Numbered from the stretch's first letter, positions 40,873-53,639 are shown. The stretch is 64,000 nt of DNA from Diplonema papillatum (GCA_030068145.1 JAPJBO010000088.1:62001-126000), one strand, 5' to 3'. A program made the numbers and translations. Notes: generated by a model from the letters alone, not told the origin.

Positions 40873-42235
40873 ACTACGACGTTGGAGAAACTTTGCTCTG
40901 CCACTGGACCTGGCCAATTGGGTGTGCGTGCTTCGTTCGAAGTCTTTTCTTTCTTTTGTATTGCTCGTTTTCGAAAGGCGTGTTTCTCTTCCTTCGAAGA
41001 TTGCCTGAAGAGTGCGTTGGTGGGCCTGCAAAAAATACCGACAGCAGTACTCGATGAAAAGAGGAAAGGTTCAGCTCCGAGCGTAGAAGTGTTTCTGCTC
41101 TCGCTTTGTCTGACGAGGACTGTACGAAACGGAGAACTTAGACCACGTCTTTGTAACTGAGCTAAAAAGACATCCTGTTGTGTGTGCCGTGATCTGTACC
41201 CGTTCATAGAACCCAGCACAAACTCGGTGCCAACCAAGGCAAGCAACAGGCACAAAGCCAAGGACAGGCACAAAGCCAAGGACAGGCACAAAGCCAAGGA
41301 CAGGCACAAAGCCGGCAGAACTTGAATCTGATCACACCATATAGTCTCAACCGTTGAGGCTGTGTGAAGATCTCATCAACCTTCGTGCATCAATTATCCC
41401 AGTGAAACCGTGATCATTAACAAAACGAAGCTGGGCTCCGTCTACTGGGAAAATAGGCGCAGTGTGCAACAAGTTGACCTGCAATAGGTGTTTCGTTGCG
41501 TTGAGTACCAACAAGAAGAGGTTGTGAGCGTGGAGATAAACGCTGTGTTGTCAAATGAGCAAGGGGTCTGTCACTTAATCAGGGCCGGATAACCTGGGCT
41601 GAAAAGAAACTGTGCAGGAAAACGATACTTTGAAGGTGCTTGTTCGCATCGGCAGGGAGGCAGGGAGAAGTAAGACGGTCCGTTTTACCAGGACGCCTGA
41701 ACTCTGACTGAAGCCCCGGAATCCTCTGTTTTGGGCCCATAGCGGAATAGTGGTTTATCCTATGTTCGAGATATGTGTGCCTCCTTGGTCCCCCATGAGT
41801 AGGAAGCCGACACGTATCCCGTAAACGGCACACATGTCCAGAGTTCTGAAAGCGGGTCACAGGCTCCTACCCCGCACGAGGCACGTGCACAAGTCCCGTG
41901 CAGGACTGCTGTAGCAGTCCATGCCCAGCCTCTTGCGGAATAGTAGGGAGACATGGGCAAGCCAACGAGTCCCTCATTTCTCCGCCTTGTGCGGGTTGCT
42001 GCACATCTTCCTCCCTCGTTCTTCGTCAATGACGGCCACCTCGAGGACTTCGTTCGAAGCAGGGTGCTCATTGAAAAGGAACTACGTAGCTTCGTGCAGG
42101 TCTCTAGAGGTTACCCAGAGACCGATTCTGTTAAGCAGATTTGCGAACTGAGCTAGATTCAGACGCAATGAACTCGCCACGGTTTGCGATGACGAGCTTC
42201 TCACTTTCTTCAACACACATTTCATGCTTGACAAA
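40873..42235. other. No gene supported; 18-bp tandem repeat at 41236-41310
   Basis: AAGGACAGGCACAAAGCC is repeated four times at 41236-41310. A 67-codon plus ORF at 41953-42156 (NDGHLEDFVRSRVLIEKEL...) is weakly protein-like. Confidence 0.45.
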
Positions 42236-42415
42236 AAAAAAAGAAAACCATAGGAATACCATACACCCGCGAGAGTAGGAAGAAAGACGAAAAACGTAAA
42301 ACAAGAGCTCTTCGTGGTGAACGCAAATCCTGGACATGGTTTCAAGTGGCAATTGAACATGATCACAGGTTTCTACTCGGGCGGTTCAGTGTCTTCGGCG
42401 CATATTATTTGGCTG
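42236..42415 (+). repeat. T4 repeat, diverged copy
   Basis: ACACCCGCGAGAGTAGGA, ACGCAAATCCTGGACATGGT, TTTCAAGTGGCAATTGAACA and TACTCGGGCGGTTCAGTGTC, about 75-80% like the 22-kb copy by eye. Confidence 0.75.
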
Positions 42416-42575
42416 AAGAAGAAAGAACCCGCGGAGTAGAGAGATTTGTTTGGTTGATTATCCGTTCTTTTTTTGGGAGCGTTCGCGTGTTCGGACCGAA
42501 ACGTGAGACTTCCGACAGGACAGAGTCCCCGAGGGCAGCGGCATTGTGCTTTCTGTTGGCCGCGTACGCACGGTA

Positions 42576-42903
42576 CACGGCGCACTACTGTCAGTAGTAA
42601 GAATGACTACTGCAGTAGTCATTCTTACAAGTGAATGAGTCCATTTTTAGAGTTAAAGCAACATTTTTAGAGTTTTTGTGGGAAGAAAATGTATTGTGGT
42701 GTAAAAAAAAAGGGATTCCTTCACAAAATGCAGGAGTTACTACCAAGAATTACTAGTAAGAATATTTGATCTCCAGTAAGAATGACTAGTCGTAATGACT
42801 AGTCATTGTGACAAGTCCCACGTCAACTCGGTAGCAAGCACTTTTCAGTAGGAATATGACTAGTCAGAACACTGTTTTCCCAATGACTGACTAGTGCACC
42901 GTG
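42576..42903. mobile_element. 328-bp MITE of the CACTAGT-palindrome family
   Basis: Ends CACGGCGCACTACT (42576-42589) and the inverse of CACGGTGCACTAGT (42890-42903) match 12 of 14. The interior holds a perfect 32-bp palindrome at 42597-42628 (GTAAGAATGACTACTG and its mirror) and several AATGACTAGTC half-palindromes. The ends match the 956-bp element at 61558. No clear target duplication. Confidence 0.65.
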
Positions 42904-42992
42904 CACACACACCTCACCCAGGTCCCCGTTGTGACAAATGGGGAAAAAGCGAGATGTGCCTCTTGGCACAAACAGGCCCGCACGGGAACACA

Positions 42993-43432
42993 AAAAACTC
43001 TCGGAGGGGCCGCCTGTTGCTTATCTCGACCGCACGGGTGCTTCGTTGTTGTGGAACGACTTACAACCTGTGTTTCGTGTGGGCTGCCGCACATTTCCCT
43101 GCTTCCCCTGTGTCAGCTTCGTGTCTTCCTGCAACTCTTTGGGGCGCTGTTGTAATGAGCCACCCATGGCGATCGTGCAAGGATCCACACATACTTCTTG
43201 TATGATGTTCCGAACTTCTTGTTCACGTTTATCGCAACATGTTTGCAAACATGTGAGGTGGAGGCAGTTTGGATACACCTCTGAGGTAGCATGGATCAAC
43301 CCTTTGTCTCTATCGGACATCAACGCGAATTTCTCCGGCTTCGGCGTTGTTTTAGTGGGGAGTCACCGGCTTGCTGACGAGCACCACACGATGCCTTCGA
43401 GATTTTGCAACTGGCAGCCTCCTCGAGTATTT
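42993..43432 (+). mobile_element. T3 element, longest copy (about 440 bp)
   Basis: Left end CTCTCGGAGGGGCCGCC, right end GGCAGCCTCCTCGAGTATTT. Holds the TAGTGGGGAGTCACCGGC block plus about 200 bp not seen in other copies. Confidence 0.7.
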
Positions 43433-43569
43433 TTTTCGAAGCCGGCTTAATTATCCGGGTTGATTTGACACCTTGTCTCCCGGTCTCAAGAGACTTATCA
43501 GTGGCATATAAGCCCACTGATGAAAAGTGAGGGTAATTCTTACTTTTCAAAATTTAGACGACGAATAAA

Positions 43570-43800
<231 letters not shown>

Positions 43801-44279
43801 CCTGGGACGCTAGACTGCACAAGCCGCTAGACTACCTCTTTGCACGCGTCGTGTCATGCTTCGGTAGCTTCTTGCGGTGCTCGTTTCACGTCCGCTGTGC
43901 AGTTTGACGAGCCTGAGGAATCACCAGATGATTCGGCGCACTTCCTTGTCTCCCGCGACCGATCTCGACTCCCTATGTTCGTAGTAACTACTAAGTAGAT
44001 TGGATTTGATACGCAGCAACAATATGTGACGATAGACTGCCGAAGCAGCCGGAGACAGGGGCAGGTCGCCACGAAGTACTGCTGGTGCTGCTGCTGGTGT
44101 CCATTTCTGGTGTGCTGCATGCTAGCACGATATTGTAAACACTGCTGGTTTCCAGTGCTGGTGTCGCCGATAGCACGATAGCGTATACACTACTGCTAAC
44201 GGGGTTCCCTCCAACACGAAGACCTTAAATTGTCACGAGAGTGGAAACGGCGAAAGCTTCTTTTTGAACAACGGAGAAA

Positions 44280-44910
44280 TATGCGCAGGGACCATCTCTC
44301 CGGAGAGTTTCTGGTCTCCCCACCGCAGAAATAAAATACAGGATGCCATAGTTTTGGGTTGTACTTTGACTGGTTCGTAGTCGACGACGAACACGGAATT
44401 CTGCCACGCAAGGGAAAACCCCCCGGGGGTGAGGTTAGCCGCTTAGAGAGACGGACCCTACCCTGTTTCCTGACTGCTTCATGTGTCTCCGGTTGACAGC
44501 CGAGGCGAGGGCGGCGGTCGGCTTAGATAGCTGGTTGCAAGGATGAGAGAGAGAGAGAGAGAGAGAGACGAGTTGGAGTGCAGGAACCATCTCCTCGAGG
44601 AGGATTCCGGTCGCCTCACCACTACCACGTACTTCTACGGCGGGCGTAGGTCACTCCGTCGGAGGCGCAGTGCGGGCCGCGGCCCCGGTAACCGAGGGTG
44701 ACGGCGTCGACGTTGACACTGCCGGGGCCGTTCTGGCTGGTGGGCGAGATGAGAGAAAGAGAGAGAGAGAGAGACGAGTTAGAGTGCAGGGACCATCTCT
44801 CCGAGGAGTATCCGGTCGCCCCACTACTATCCCGTACTACTACGGCGGGCGCAAGTCGTTGCGCCGTGGGCGCGGAGCGAGCCGTGGCCCTGTCAAAGAT
44901 GATCGTTGCA
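44280..44910 (+). repeat. Cluster of three T1 copies
   Basis: A core at 44285-44325. Full (GA)n-core-tail copies are at 44543-44705 and 44745-44910, each ending in GCGGGC(C/G)...GCCGCGGCCC or GAGCCGTGGCCCTGTC. Confidence 0.9.
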
Positions 44911-46444
44911 CCTGGCTGGTGGGCGAGATGATTCAGAGAGTCGCATGCATTGATCATTCCATTCCTTCTTCAGCTTTCAAAGGGGCAGTATCTCTACGAC
45001 CGATAGCTTTCCTCGATTGCCTTTTTTGTATTTCACCATCGTGTCTTCCCGATTACCTTGACCATTTGATCGAGCGCATACAAGTATGCTAACTCGGATC
45101 TGGAACGAGTCCATGGAACGGTCTTGACTTTTGCATTTTCATTGGGACATGACCGGTTCATTTTGCATTCCCTAAAACGGGTGCTGAGTCCAAACAGAGC
45201 CGGCCGGGTGAAAGCACAGACGATCAGCAACAAATTCATGACGGTGAAGACGGCACTCGTTCTTCGTGTGCGCTGGAAGAAACTTTGCGGCTGGTACCGG
45301 TCTGTCTCGTTTGGTGTAGTAGGATCAGCAACTGACCTCCTTAGAAACCCCACTTTTTGCTGAAGTGCAAACGACGGGTCACGAAGCCGCAAAAGAGTGT
45401 CAACACCTTGCGAAAGCCAAGAGCATGTTTGCCTTGTGCCAGCACGATACTCAGACTGGTGGTTTCGGCACACTTTCTTTCTTCTGAAATGCGACTGGCG
45501 GCTGCCCTGCAACCACTGCCACACAGAAGAAGCTTGTTCCAAAAACAATTCCAAAGGACTCTGATGGTGGGGTGTGATCTGTCTCCAGTTCTGCCGCCGA
45601 GTCTCTACCGAGCTTCGTGATAGACTCGGTCATAGATAGATGGTTGTGGATCACACCACCTGTGGACAAATGTGGACAAAATTCTCGCCGACAAGCAATA
45701 TTGCTTCTGGTGGATTCGGCGCACCTTGTTGCCCTCGTCCGATTGTGCATCAAGCGTTCCGGGTAAAACAAGGAGGTTTTCATTTTCCCACACTAACTGT
45801 TACAGCAAGTGAAAAGAAAATGAAGATTCTTTAATATCGATTAGTCAACCTCTACGACCGCTCAGGAACACATTCGCAAAGAAGACTGACGTACTCACGT
45901 ACAAAGAGTTCCTCAAGAGCTCACGCGCCAAGGTGTGGGTTTGACCCCGATACTAACGGAAGGCGAAAACAATGAGTAATGCGGACTATAAAAACGCGTG
46001 CAATGAGGCGTGCCTACCTTGCTTCTCTCCCGAAACAAGCCTGTCTCACCTGACGGCGGAGGCCTACACTGTTTTGATGTCTCTCTCGAAACACGTTGCT
46101 CTCGCCGATCCGATAGCCTTGCAAGGTTGATGCTGGCACCGTTGCGCACCATCGTTTTCGGAATGACACAGCCGCAGACAACTTCAAATCGGTTCCGCTG
46201 GTACCATCTGGCCCTCACAAGGAGGTCACGTGTGCAAGACTGGTCACAGATCTACGGGTTTCGCGGGTTCACGAAAGGAATCGATGATGTTCGCATTGAG
46301 CTCCCTTTCACCGATGTCTTCAAGTTCCTGTGGTGGGCGGAAGTTACGATTCAGTGGTGGGAGCAAATGCGGGTATGGTGTTGGTTGGCTCAGTCTTCTC
46401 AAGCATTTCGTACACAGCAGGTGCTTTTACAACAAAGAAACCCG
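44911..46444. other. No gene supported
   Basis: Long frames exist on both strands (minus 45033-45554, plus 46010-46468) but have no domain, no splice signals I trust and no codon bias like the real genes. Confidence 0.35.
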
Positions 46445-46768
46445 TACACCGCGAGTAGGAGAAAGTAGAAAGGGATACTAGAGTTTTCGTTGACCGCACT
46501 ACCTGAGCCCAAATTCTAGTTTCAGGTGGCAAATTGGCAAATGATCTTGATCAGAAGGTCCTACTTGGGCAGTTCAGTTTCCTCACACATTGCATGTGGC
46601 TAAAAACCGTACACCGCGAGAGTAGGAGAAAGTAGAAAGGGAAACTAGACCGCACTACCCTGAGCCCAAATCCTGGACGTGGTTTCAGGTGGCAAATTTA
46701 GCAAATGATCATGATCAGAAGGTCCCACTTGGGCGGTTCAGTCTCATCACACATTGCATGCGGCTAAA
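46445..46768 (-). repeat. Two tandem T4 copies in the intron of the MGACG gene
   Basis: 46445-46604 and 46605-46768, joined as GGTGTACGGTTTTTAGCCAC in the gene's sense. The first begins about 31 nt past the splice donor at 46796. A T3 right-end flank (AGCAGGTGCTTTTACAAC) precedes them on the left. Confidence 0.85.
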
Positions 46769-46796
46769 AATAAAAGATGGGCGGGGTTTCTCACAC

Positions 46797-46985
46797 CTTC
46801 CGCAATCTCGCCGTTTCTCCCGTGCCTCCGGGCGAGCGCACCGGTGGTGCAACCGGCGGCGCGGTCGCATCGGCGTCGTTCTCGTCCTCGGCAGTCTTCC
46901 TCTCCACCTCCTTCTCCGGCTTGCACTTCGGCCGGTCGTTCTCCTTCGGGTTCTGCTTCTTTTCCGCGGATCCGCAGGCGCCCAT
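46797..46985 (-). CDS. First exon with MGACG acylation-type N-terminus
   Basis: 63 codons from ATG 46985 to donor GCGGAAG|GTGTGAG (phase 0). MGACGSAEKK suits Gly2 myristoylation and Cys4 palmitoylation. The remainder is charged and disordered (KPEKEVERKTAEDENDADA, then APPVAPPVRSPGG). It is the second such N-terminus in the window, with the same donor type, but not otherwise similar to the 40-kb gene. Downstream exons not found; function unknown. Confidence 0.55.
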
Positions 46986-47779
46986 CTTTCTTTTTCTTTT
47001 GCTGTTGTTGGTGTTTCCCTTCCTTTTGGAGTTGAAGTTCGCTTGGGAATCCAGGATTGTCTCCGGGTGGCCTTTTGTCGAATGGGTTTGGGAGAAACGC
47101 TCAAACGTTCCTTTCTCGTTCTTACCACCACCAGGGGGTGGCCAACAAAAACTTTTTACCAAACATGACATGTTGGAGGAAATGAGAAGCTCGTTGCCGC
47201 AAACCGTGGCGTTTCACTTGCGTCCTGAACCCAGCTTTATGTTTAAAAAAAACGATCAGGCGCTGCGTTCAACGAAAACTCTCTCTTCCCATCATCATCA
47301 TCATCATTAGTTTTGTATCAGCCGCGGTTGTGCGAGTGACGAGCTCGTATTTTTCTTGGGATGGCTATGTGCTCAACGCCGTTGGTTGTCTTTAATAGCT
47401 CGCAGCCAGGACCACCCGTGCTGCAAACCCCAAATCGACCTATGTAGGCGTCATGTAGATACATGGTCGCCGACGCCGAAGGTTGCAAAGCGCTGAAATG
47501 TTTTGCAGCACATGAGCCGCCGCAATATTGTCAAGCTCCGGGAACCTTTGAGTACGTGAACCGCATTGGATTCGCATGTACACTGGCAACGGCTGCCCCA
47601 GAATTTCCGTGACGCCTGCAAAGTGTGAGAAGAAAGGGAAAGTCGGAAGTAAAACGTGAAAACAAGCCGGAGGCGCAGGTTGCTGAGCCTGTACCATCCT
47701 GCGGCAGCTCTTCAAGGCCGCCGTGGCGAGGCAAGAGGGAGAGAGGAGGCGGGGAGGTTGCAATAAACGTGCGTGGAAC
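46986..47779. other. Upstream of the MGACG gene, no gene supported
   Basis: S-repeat scrap at 47030-47065 (AAGTTCGCTTGGGAATCCAG). (CAT)n at 47291-47308. Confidence 0.4.
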
Positions 47780-47935
47780 GCTTGTGTGCTCAATACCGCG
47801 CTTGTCCTATCAGCACCGTGTTTCGGTCCGTTCGAGCCGCGGACACATCATCCAAGCGCGGTACCTGAGTGTCTGCAGACAGGACAGCGGCGTGAGTCTG
47901 GGATGTCATTCGTAGCTCGTCACAGCCAGAGAGGG
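47780..47935 (+). repeat. T9 dispersed repeat copy
   Basis: CACCGTGTTTCGGTCCGTTC, GTCTGCAGACAGGACAGCGG and CATTCGTAGCTCGTCACAGC. Confidence 0.8.
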
Positions 47936-48439
47936 GAAAATGTTTCCTGGGTTTGAAGAGCGCGTGGTGCTTGCACCACTGAGGCCAGGTTATTTAACCG
48001 CGGATTTAGTGAAGGATTGTTCAGGAAACGGTCGCGAGCGAAACCGGACCAGGCAACGACCATTTCACTGTCTTCTTTGTTTTGTGATGCGAACATCACG
48101 AGGTGCTGTCCGAAGACACCGCCCACGTGAGCACTGTTAAGCAGCGGTTGCCAGATACTCCCGTAGCACCTATTCACGGGTTTGCAGGGGTAAAAGGAGG
48201 GGAAGGGAGGAAATGAAATGAGCCGACGGACGTCCTTTTGCTGTGCCACCGTCGATCCTTTATTTGTATCATTTGTTAAAAAACAACGCTTTCAGAACGA
48301 CCGCCCGACAGAAAACGCTGCGACAAAGTGTTGGCGGTACCTCCGAGGTTTAAGTCCAGGCATTCAAGTCGTCTCTGAGATCGTGGGTTCAGGGCTGAGG
48401 GGGAAGAGATGGGGCACTGCGTCTTGCAGCGTCCCCATT
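47936..48439. other. No gene supported
   Basis: Probable 3' flank of the small minus-strand ORF. Nothing recognised. Confidence 0.35.
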
Positions 48440-48619
48440 TCACGAGTTGTTGTTGCTCTTCGCTTTGCTGCCCGCGTCTTGGAGCTTCTCGCCCACGTTG
48501 CCGCGCACGCTTTCGTGCTTCGTTTTCTGCCCGGCGCTCTGCATCTTGTCACCCATCTTCGCTCTTGCCGCGTCGACGGTCTCCTTCGCCTTGCCGCTGA
48601 CGTTGTGGTCCTGCGTCAT
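48440..48619 (-). CDS. Small hydrophilic LEA-like protein, 59 residues
   Basis: A complete frame from ATG 48619 to TGA 48440. It reads MTQDHNVSGKAKETVDAARA, then KMGDKMQSAGQKTKHESVRG and NVGEKLQDAGSKAKSNNNS. Repeating Lys/Ala/Glu/Gly units of about 11 residues, (G)KAKETVDAARAKMGDK/VGEKLQDAGSKAK, are typical of group-3 LEA and CsbD-like stress proteins. Codon third positions are GC-rich. No introns or cysteines. It may help stabilise proteins or membranes under drying or salt stress; that role is inferred from composition only. Confidence 0.6.
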   Translation of the reverse strand: MTQDHNVSGKAKETVDAARAKMGDKMQSAGQKTKHESVRGNVGEKLQDAGSKAKSNNNS

Positions 48620-49978
48620 CTTTTTCTCGTGTTTTTCTGTTTACGCGCGTGTGCGTATCGTTACCCTGCGTTCGTTGCGCACTTGGCATCCCTTTTCGGA
48701 CTGGTTCTTCGTGCATTTTTTTTCTTTGCGGAAAAAAGCCAGCCACTTTCTCATTTCCCTCCTCTTCAAGATAGGTAGTCGGAAGGCTCTCAAACTCGTT
48801 TAATGCGTCGGTGTAGCGCGCGTGCAGCCTAGGACATTTAGGAGCATCACAGACCTGCTATTGGCTCGCTCTTCCGCGCGCTATAAGTCGCGCGCAGTCC
48901 CCTTAAGAAGTAGTGCGTAGTCGCTTCCAACATCATGGCAGCCCTTGCGCCTCTTGCCAGAGGACCCTACGACGGGCGGGAAATACTCCATCATGGATCA
49001 AGGTCCCGATCGCGACAACCTGGAGCCCAGAAACGAATGATAGGTCGGTCAGTATAGACTAACAGCCTCTTCGTCCTTTCTCCTACCCGCATCGATCTCT
49101 CGAGTCGTCGACGGCGCCCGCTCTGCTGTTGCAAAGAGAGGGAAGACTCCAAACTGGCACGAGCCATGACGGAAGCCGAAGGGCCTCTCGGCTACGCGTC
49201 CTCGGAGAGGGAAGCACAGTCAAGCGGAACGGGATGAAAGGGGAGAGAGACGAGTTGGAGTGCAGGGACCATTTCTCCGAGGAGCTTCCGGTCGCCTCAC
49301 CAACAGGTTCCGACGAGCGAAAAGTGTTGGAGACGCGTACCCAGTTGATCCGAGAGACAAAAACGCAGCTCGCGGAGACACTTGGTACTGCGTGGCGTTT
49401 AGCTGTGTGTCGCAGCATTCGGATTCGTGGGATGGTGCTTGTTCCCTGAAGCTTGGTGGGAAGAGGCTGTGGGACACAACAGTGTGTAAAGACTGAGGGG
49501 CACAGTGTTTCACGACAGTGTGCACACTGGAATGAAACGAGGACGCCAAGTACGCGTGTCTCTTGACAAAGGACAATGCGAGACATCGAAGCGCCACAGA
49601 TTCACACGAACGGCTTCGACTCGACGGAGGCATCGATTGCAGGCGACACAGACGTAAGATACTCAGAACCCGCACTCCAATGCGGCTTCCTGCACCAGAT
49701 ACGGGGGAAACAATCTGCGGTTCCGGGCTAGATGCTGCTCCGATAGTTTAGCTAGTTCTCCTCTTCGGGAACACCCGCTTCGCCCAGTCGTGAGCAGCAA
49801 GTTTTTCCGTTGTGTAGGCGACGAGGGCAGCTGGAGGCATACGCAGCAGGATGTTGAGGCGAACGCGAGAAAGGCGCTCTGCGCGAGCGTTGCTCAACAA
49901 CCTTGTCCTCGGCACGGCTGCATTCGAACGCATGCTTGCTCAGCCTACTTACTTCTCGCCATTCCCTTCGGCGTGTTA
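48620..49978. other. T1 core at 49240-49300 and a possible first exon at 49576-49653
   Basis: T1 core: GACGAGTTGGAGTGCAGGG. On the plus strand ATG 49576 opens MRDIEAPQIHTNGFDSTEAS and meets a donor-like GAC|GTAAGA at 49653. This is too short to rely on. Confidence 0.4.
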
Positions 49979-51798
49979 TCAAAGCTTGCTCGCCGGGCGG
50001 TGTTTCTCAAGGAGCCAGGGCAGAACCAGCGAGGCCGTATATGGGGCGTCGTCAGAGTGCATGTGGTGGAAGTGGTCCGCGGACACGATTTCGGTGAAAT
50101 CGGCGATGAGCCTTTTCCGCCCTTCGACGCCGAGCATGATCTCCTTCCCGGCCTTGCTCTTCTGCCACGAAAACGACCCTTTCTGCGCGGTTACCATCAG
50201 CAGCGGCAGCTTGAGCGAGCGCGCAAAAGAATCGCTCTGTTCCTTGGTCAAGTGCACGCGCTGCTTCTGCCCGTACGTGCGCACGTCGTGCGTGAAGACC
50301 CAGTCCGCAGTTTCCGGCTCATACCGTAGATGCCGCTTGACGATGTTTTCTGCGGTAGTCCGCGCCTTTGGGAACGTCTTTTGGCCCAGGCTGTGTTGCA
50401 CAGCTTCCTCTAGCGTTGCGAATCGACGAGGCGGCCTGACTCGGTTCCTGTCGTCAACTTCCGTCGACTCGCGGATGTGGCCTCCTGCGTGCGGTTTAGT
50501 CCATCCTGGAACCAAACCTGTGTGTGTGTGTGAGTGTGTGTGTGTGTGTGTGTTTAAGTTCAGGGCTTTGAGCAGGTAACGTCTGAATCGAAGTATAGCC
50601 CACTTGTCACTTTCACCAGTCGGCTTTGAGCTTCCGACATGCTGCTTTTGGGTCCTGTGACTCCTCTCCGAAGGGTGGTGGGGCGGGATCCTTCAAAGGA
50701 CGGATAGAGCGTGGGGGGCTGTCAGCTTCTCCGTCCGGCACTTGGCTCAAGACTTCTGTTTTCATCTTGCGGTGCTCGGTTTTCGGCCCCGGGCAACAGC
50801 TGAGTGTCTTTACACAGGCGGCACACCTCACCCGAGGATGTGGCAAGCTCTCTCTGTGCAATGAGCTTAGCCAGCTGTTCCAAACTCCTGGTGCAAGCAC
50901 CTGAGATTTTATCGCAAAAACAAGACGTTGCCTGGAGTGAACCGGTGCGCTGAACGAGCCGGATTCGGGTTCATGGTCAAAGCACGAATACAGCATGATT
51001 ACCGCAAAGCTGAAGTCTGGTCACAGCACCCTTAAAGTATGCTTACGCCGCCACAGCGGTTTCGGGGGAACAACTTCGCGGCACATTTTGCTCGTCTGGG
51101 TTTGTGTCTGCAACAGCCTGGCCCGTATCGAATCAGCGGGCTCGAAGCTTGCACACGTAGACTTTTCTCAGCGTCTTGCTGCCACTCTCTTTTTCTTCTT
51201 TTTTGCAGGTTGCCAGCAAACGAACACATGTGCGTGTTTGGAAGGAGATTAGCCTAACGCACCACGTTGGGATGGAACGGCTGAGGAAATCGACCGCGAA
51301 AAGCATACCCGTGAGCGCCAGAAGCTTGTTGTCGAGCACAACGACGACGTCAAAGTACTTGGGGAACGACGCTCCACCCGCGTAGACAATGCCACCACCT
51401 CGCGAGTGGCCCAGTAGAGTCACTTTCCGGTCCGTCCACTCCAGAGTTTCGACAATGTCCGGCAAGAGCCCGACTTCTTCATAGTCGCTGTGTAGCAAGC
51501 ACGGAGCGAGGTGCTCCGACAGACCGCAGCCCGGAGGGTCGACGGCGACGACGTGATATCCCTGTTCGGCGATGAGCGGGGCCAAGTTGTCGAAAGACCC
51601 GCTATTGTCGAGCCAGCCAGGGTACATCAAAACGCGCCTCCCGTTCCAGTCGCGGTCAGCCGCCGGCTTCCATCCTTTGTACGCGAGCCGGAACCGTTTG
51701 ACGTTCAGGTGCAGGTCGCCTTCGTAGTGCGACACACCAACTGGCATCGATAGCCCACCCAATCCCCACCTCCCAAGGCCACCCTTTTTAGAGAGCAA
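49979..51798 (-). CDS. Alpha/beta hydrolase, SERHL/MEST-like, three exons
   Basis: Exon 1 51798-51309 (donor ACGG|GTATGC), exon 2 50900-50832 (acceptor AAATCTCAG, donor TCGG|GTGAGG) and exon 3 50517-49979 (acceptor CACACACAG). Both introns are phase 1 and the join gives 365 residues. Motifs: PGWLDNSGSFD (60-70, oxyanion side), VVAVDPPGCGLSE, and the nucleophile elbow LLGHSRGGG with Ser132. The cap segment reads RRFATLEEAVQHSL, typical of serine-hydrolase-like proteins, and SADHFHHMHSDDA near the C-terminus supplies the catalytic His. The 69-nt middle exon encodes TRSLEQLAKLIAQRELATSS, filling the expected helix. Substrate unknown. MPVGV at residue 18 is an alternative start. Confidence 0.85.
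50519..50552. repeat. (GT)n microsatellite in intron 2 of the hydrolase gene
   Basis: Read on the gene strand it is (CA)n, abutting the acceptor CACACACAG|GT of exon 3. Changes in its length could affect splicing. Confidence 0.9.
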
Positions 51799-53412
51799 GT
51801 TTTTGTGTGTGTTCCCGACAATGCCGTATGTACAGATTGGTGACTTTCGCTTCGTTCGCTAGCCAGAAGGCTCACGGCACAACACGTGACCGAACCTTTT
51901 CAGAAGTCGCGCGCAAAGGAGACAGTGGGGACTTCGTAAACGAAGTGAAAGAGGTGCAGGGCGAACTGATGTCAGAGGGCGGCCTTGGCGCGCGTTGTTG
52001 GACAATTACACAAAACAGACGAAGAGAGCAACGAGCAACTGCTCTCTTCCGAAAAACTGTAATGACCGCGTGACTATCTTTTGCAGGTCCAGCAGCATGT
52101 ATGTAATGTCGGGTATTATATCCTTGGCACAAGTAGTGCAGTCGAGTGGTCGGGTCCCCTTCTTGTTAGCAAGCACAGCGAGTGCGGCCGGTATAAGCCC
52201 GAGGTAAGAAGTTCAGAGGGTGGCAAAGCTTCTTGGTGCATGTGCGAAAGCGTCGATGCAGATGCCTTCGCGACAGACGCCTCGTCACGCCTTTGCAGTT
52301 CCAAGGCCCGGCACCCACCCACCTATCATCTTGTGTTCTCGTTGGCACCGATATCGCGCTGACCGAGAGCGACTACCCGGCAGCCCAACCTGCTTGTTCC
52401 CGACATCTTCGGGAAATTCCCCGCAAGGTTCCTCGAACGGAGCTACGGAACGGGAAACATAGGGTACAGCTGTTTGGGAGGCTAGCTCAGATTCTATCCG
52501 CGGCTTGAAGGTCGTCCGGTGGTGTTCTTGTCTACGGCAGTGGAGGGAATGGAAGGTCCAGTCAACATGCCCGTGACTGTCGACGCGTTCTTGCGGAAAT
52601 CGTGCGATTCCGTCGAGTTTTTAGAATGCGCACTGTCCACTTTTCTCCTTCTGGACATCCTGCCTTGTGTGCCCTATTGCACCTCGGAGCCTCGTGAAGG
52701 CAACTGTCCCATTTCCTGAGACGTAGGTATTGGCACACAACGCGTAGCAGTACTGCGCAGTGCATGTAGTATGTACCACCCCGTGATTGGGTCCAACACT
52801 GGCATACGAGGATGGATATCCAGACGGGCGCTACGATGCCCTCGCGACATCATCAGGCGCAATGCGTTACGGCCGCCCATTCCGACTGGTACAGACCTGT
52901 TTGGAGACACGGGCTGTATGGGTACGTGGAAGCTGCCGATTGCCGAGAAGCTAGTCGTGGCCCGATTAAACCGATGTCCCTCGTAACGCACGCATTCTTC
53001 TCAAGAGTGGGACGTTCAGCGAGCCACCCTAAGCCGGCCTATCTCCTCTCGCGTGAAAGACAGCGAGAGAGCTGAAATTGATGCACCGCGAGACAGAGTG
53101 AGCAAGATTTGGAAAGGGGGGGTTTCTGGCACACTTTTCCCTCATGGTCGATGCTTTGCCTGTACCTAGGTTCTCACTACAAAAGTCACAAGTCGACAGG
53201 GGTCGTAGCAGGGAAACAAACTCAACGAGAACCGTGAAGGCCGAAGGCCGGAGGAGGTTTCCGTGTCCGGCAATTTTGGACACTTTGCTCCATCCATCCT
53301 CTCTGTCCGGTGCGCCGTTGAGATGTGCAGGGGGGCGGGTTTCTATCGTGGACGACCGCGTTGGGTCGGCAGGACACCTGGTTCAGGAGGGTAGCGTCAC
53401 CTCCCGAGCTGA
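51799..53412. other. No gene supported; T1 head at 52289-52365
   Basis: CGTCACGCCTTTGCAGTTCC and TTGTGTTCTCGTTGGCAC match the T1 head at 691-770. A 66-codon plus ORF at 52519-52719 is not convincing. Confidence 0.4.
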
Positions 53413-53561
53413 CTGCACCTTCGTACCAGACACCCTGGGTGCTTTCAGGTAACGCGCAATCGGGGGTTTGGAACGTGGTGATAGCTAAAGCCCGCACCCC
53501 ACGCTGGTCTTTGAAAGGGCTGCCTTGATGATATTTTGATCAAACTCACAACCTAACCTGA
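53413..53561 (-). repeat. T7 repeat, copy 2
   Basis: Matches 17426-17583. On the minus strand it ends at GAAAGCACCCAG, followed by an exon-like run GVWYEGAVSSGGDATLLNQ that meets CAG|GTGTCC. Confidence 0.75.
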
Positions 53562-53639
53562 AACTATCATGGTCGACCGCGTTTCTCTTCGACCCGCCGT
53601 TTTGTTCCGTCTTTTCCCACTTCTTATCTAACAGGTACC

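Noticed and set aside
45033-45554. 173-codon minus-strand ORF with a hydrophobic segment
   Set aside because: Codon use is unlike the real genes, there is no domain, and no splice signals support it.
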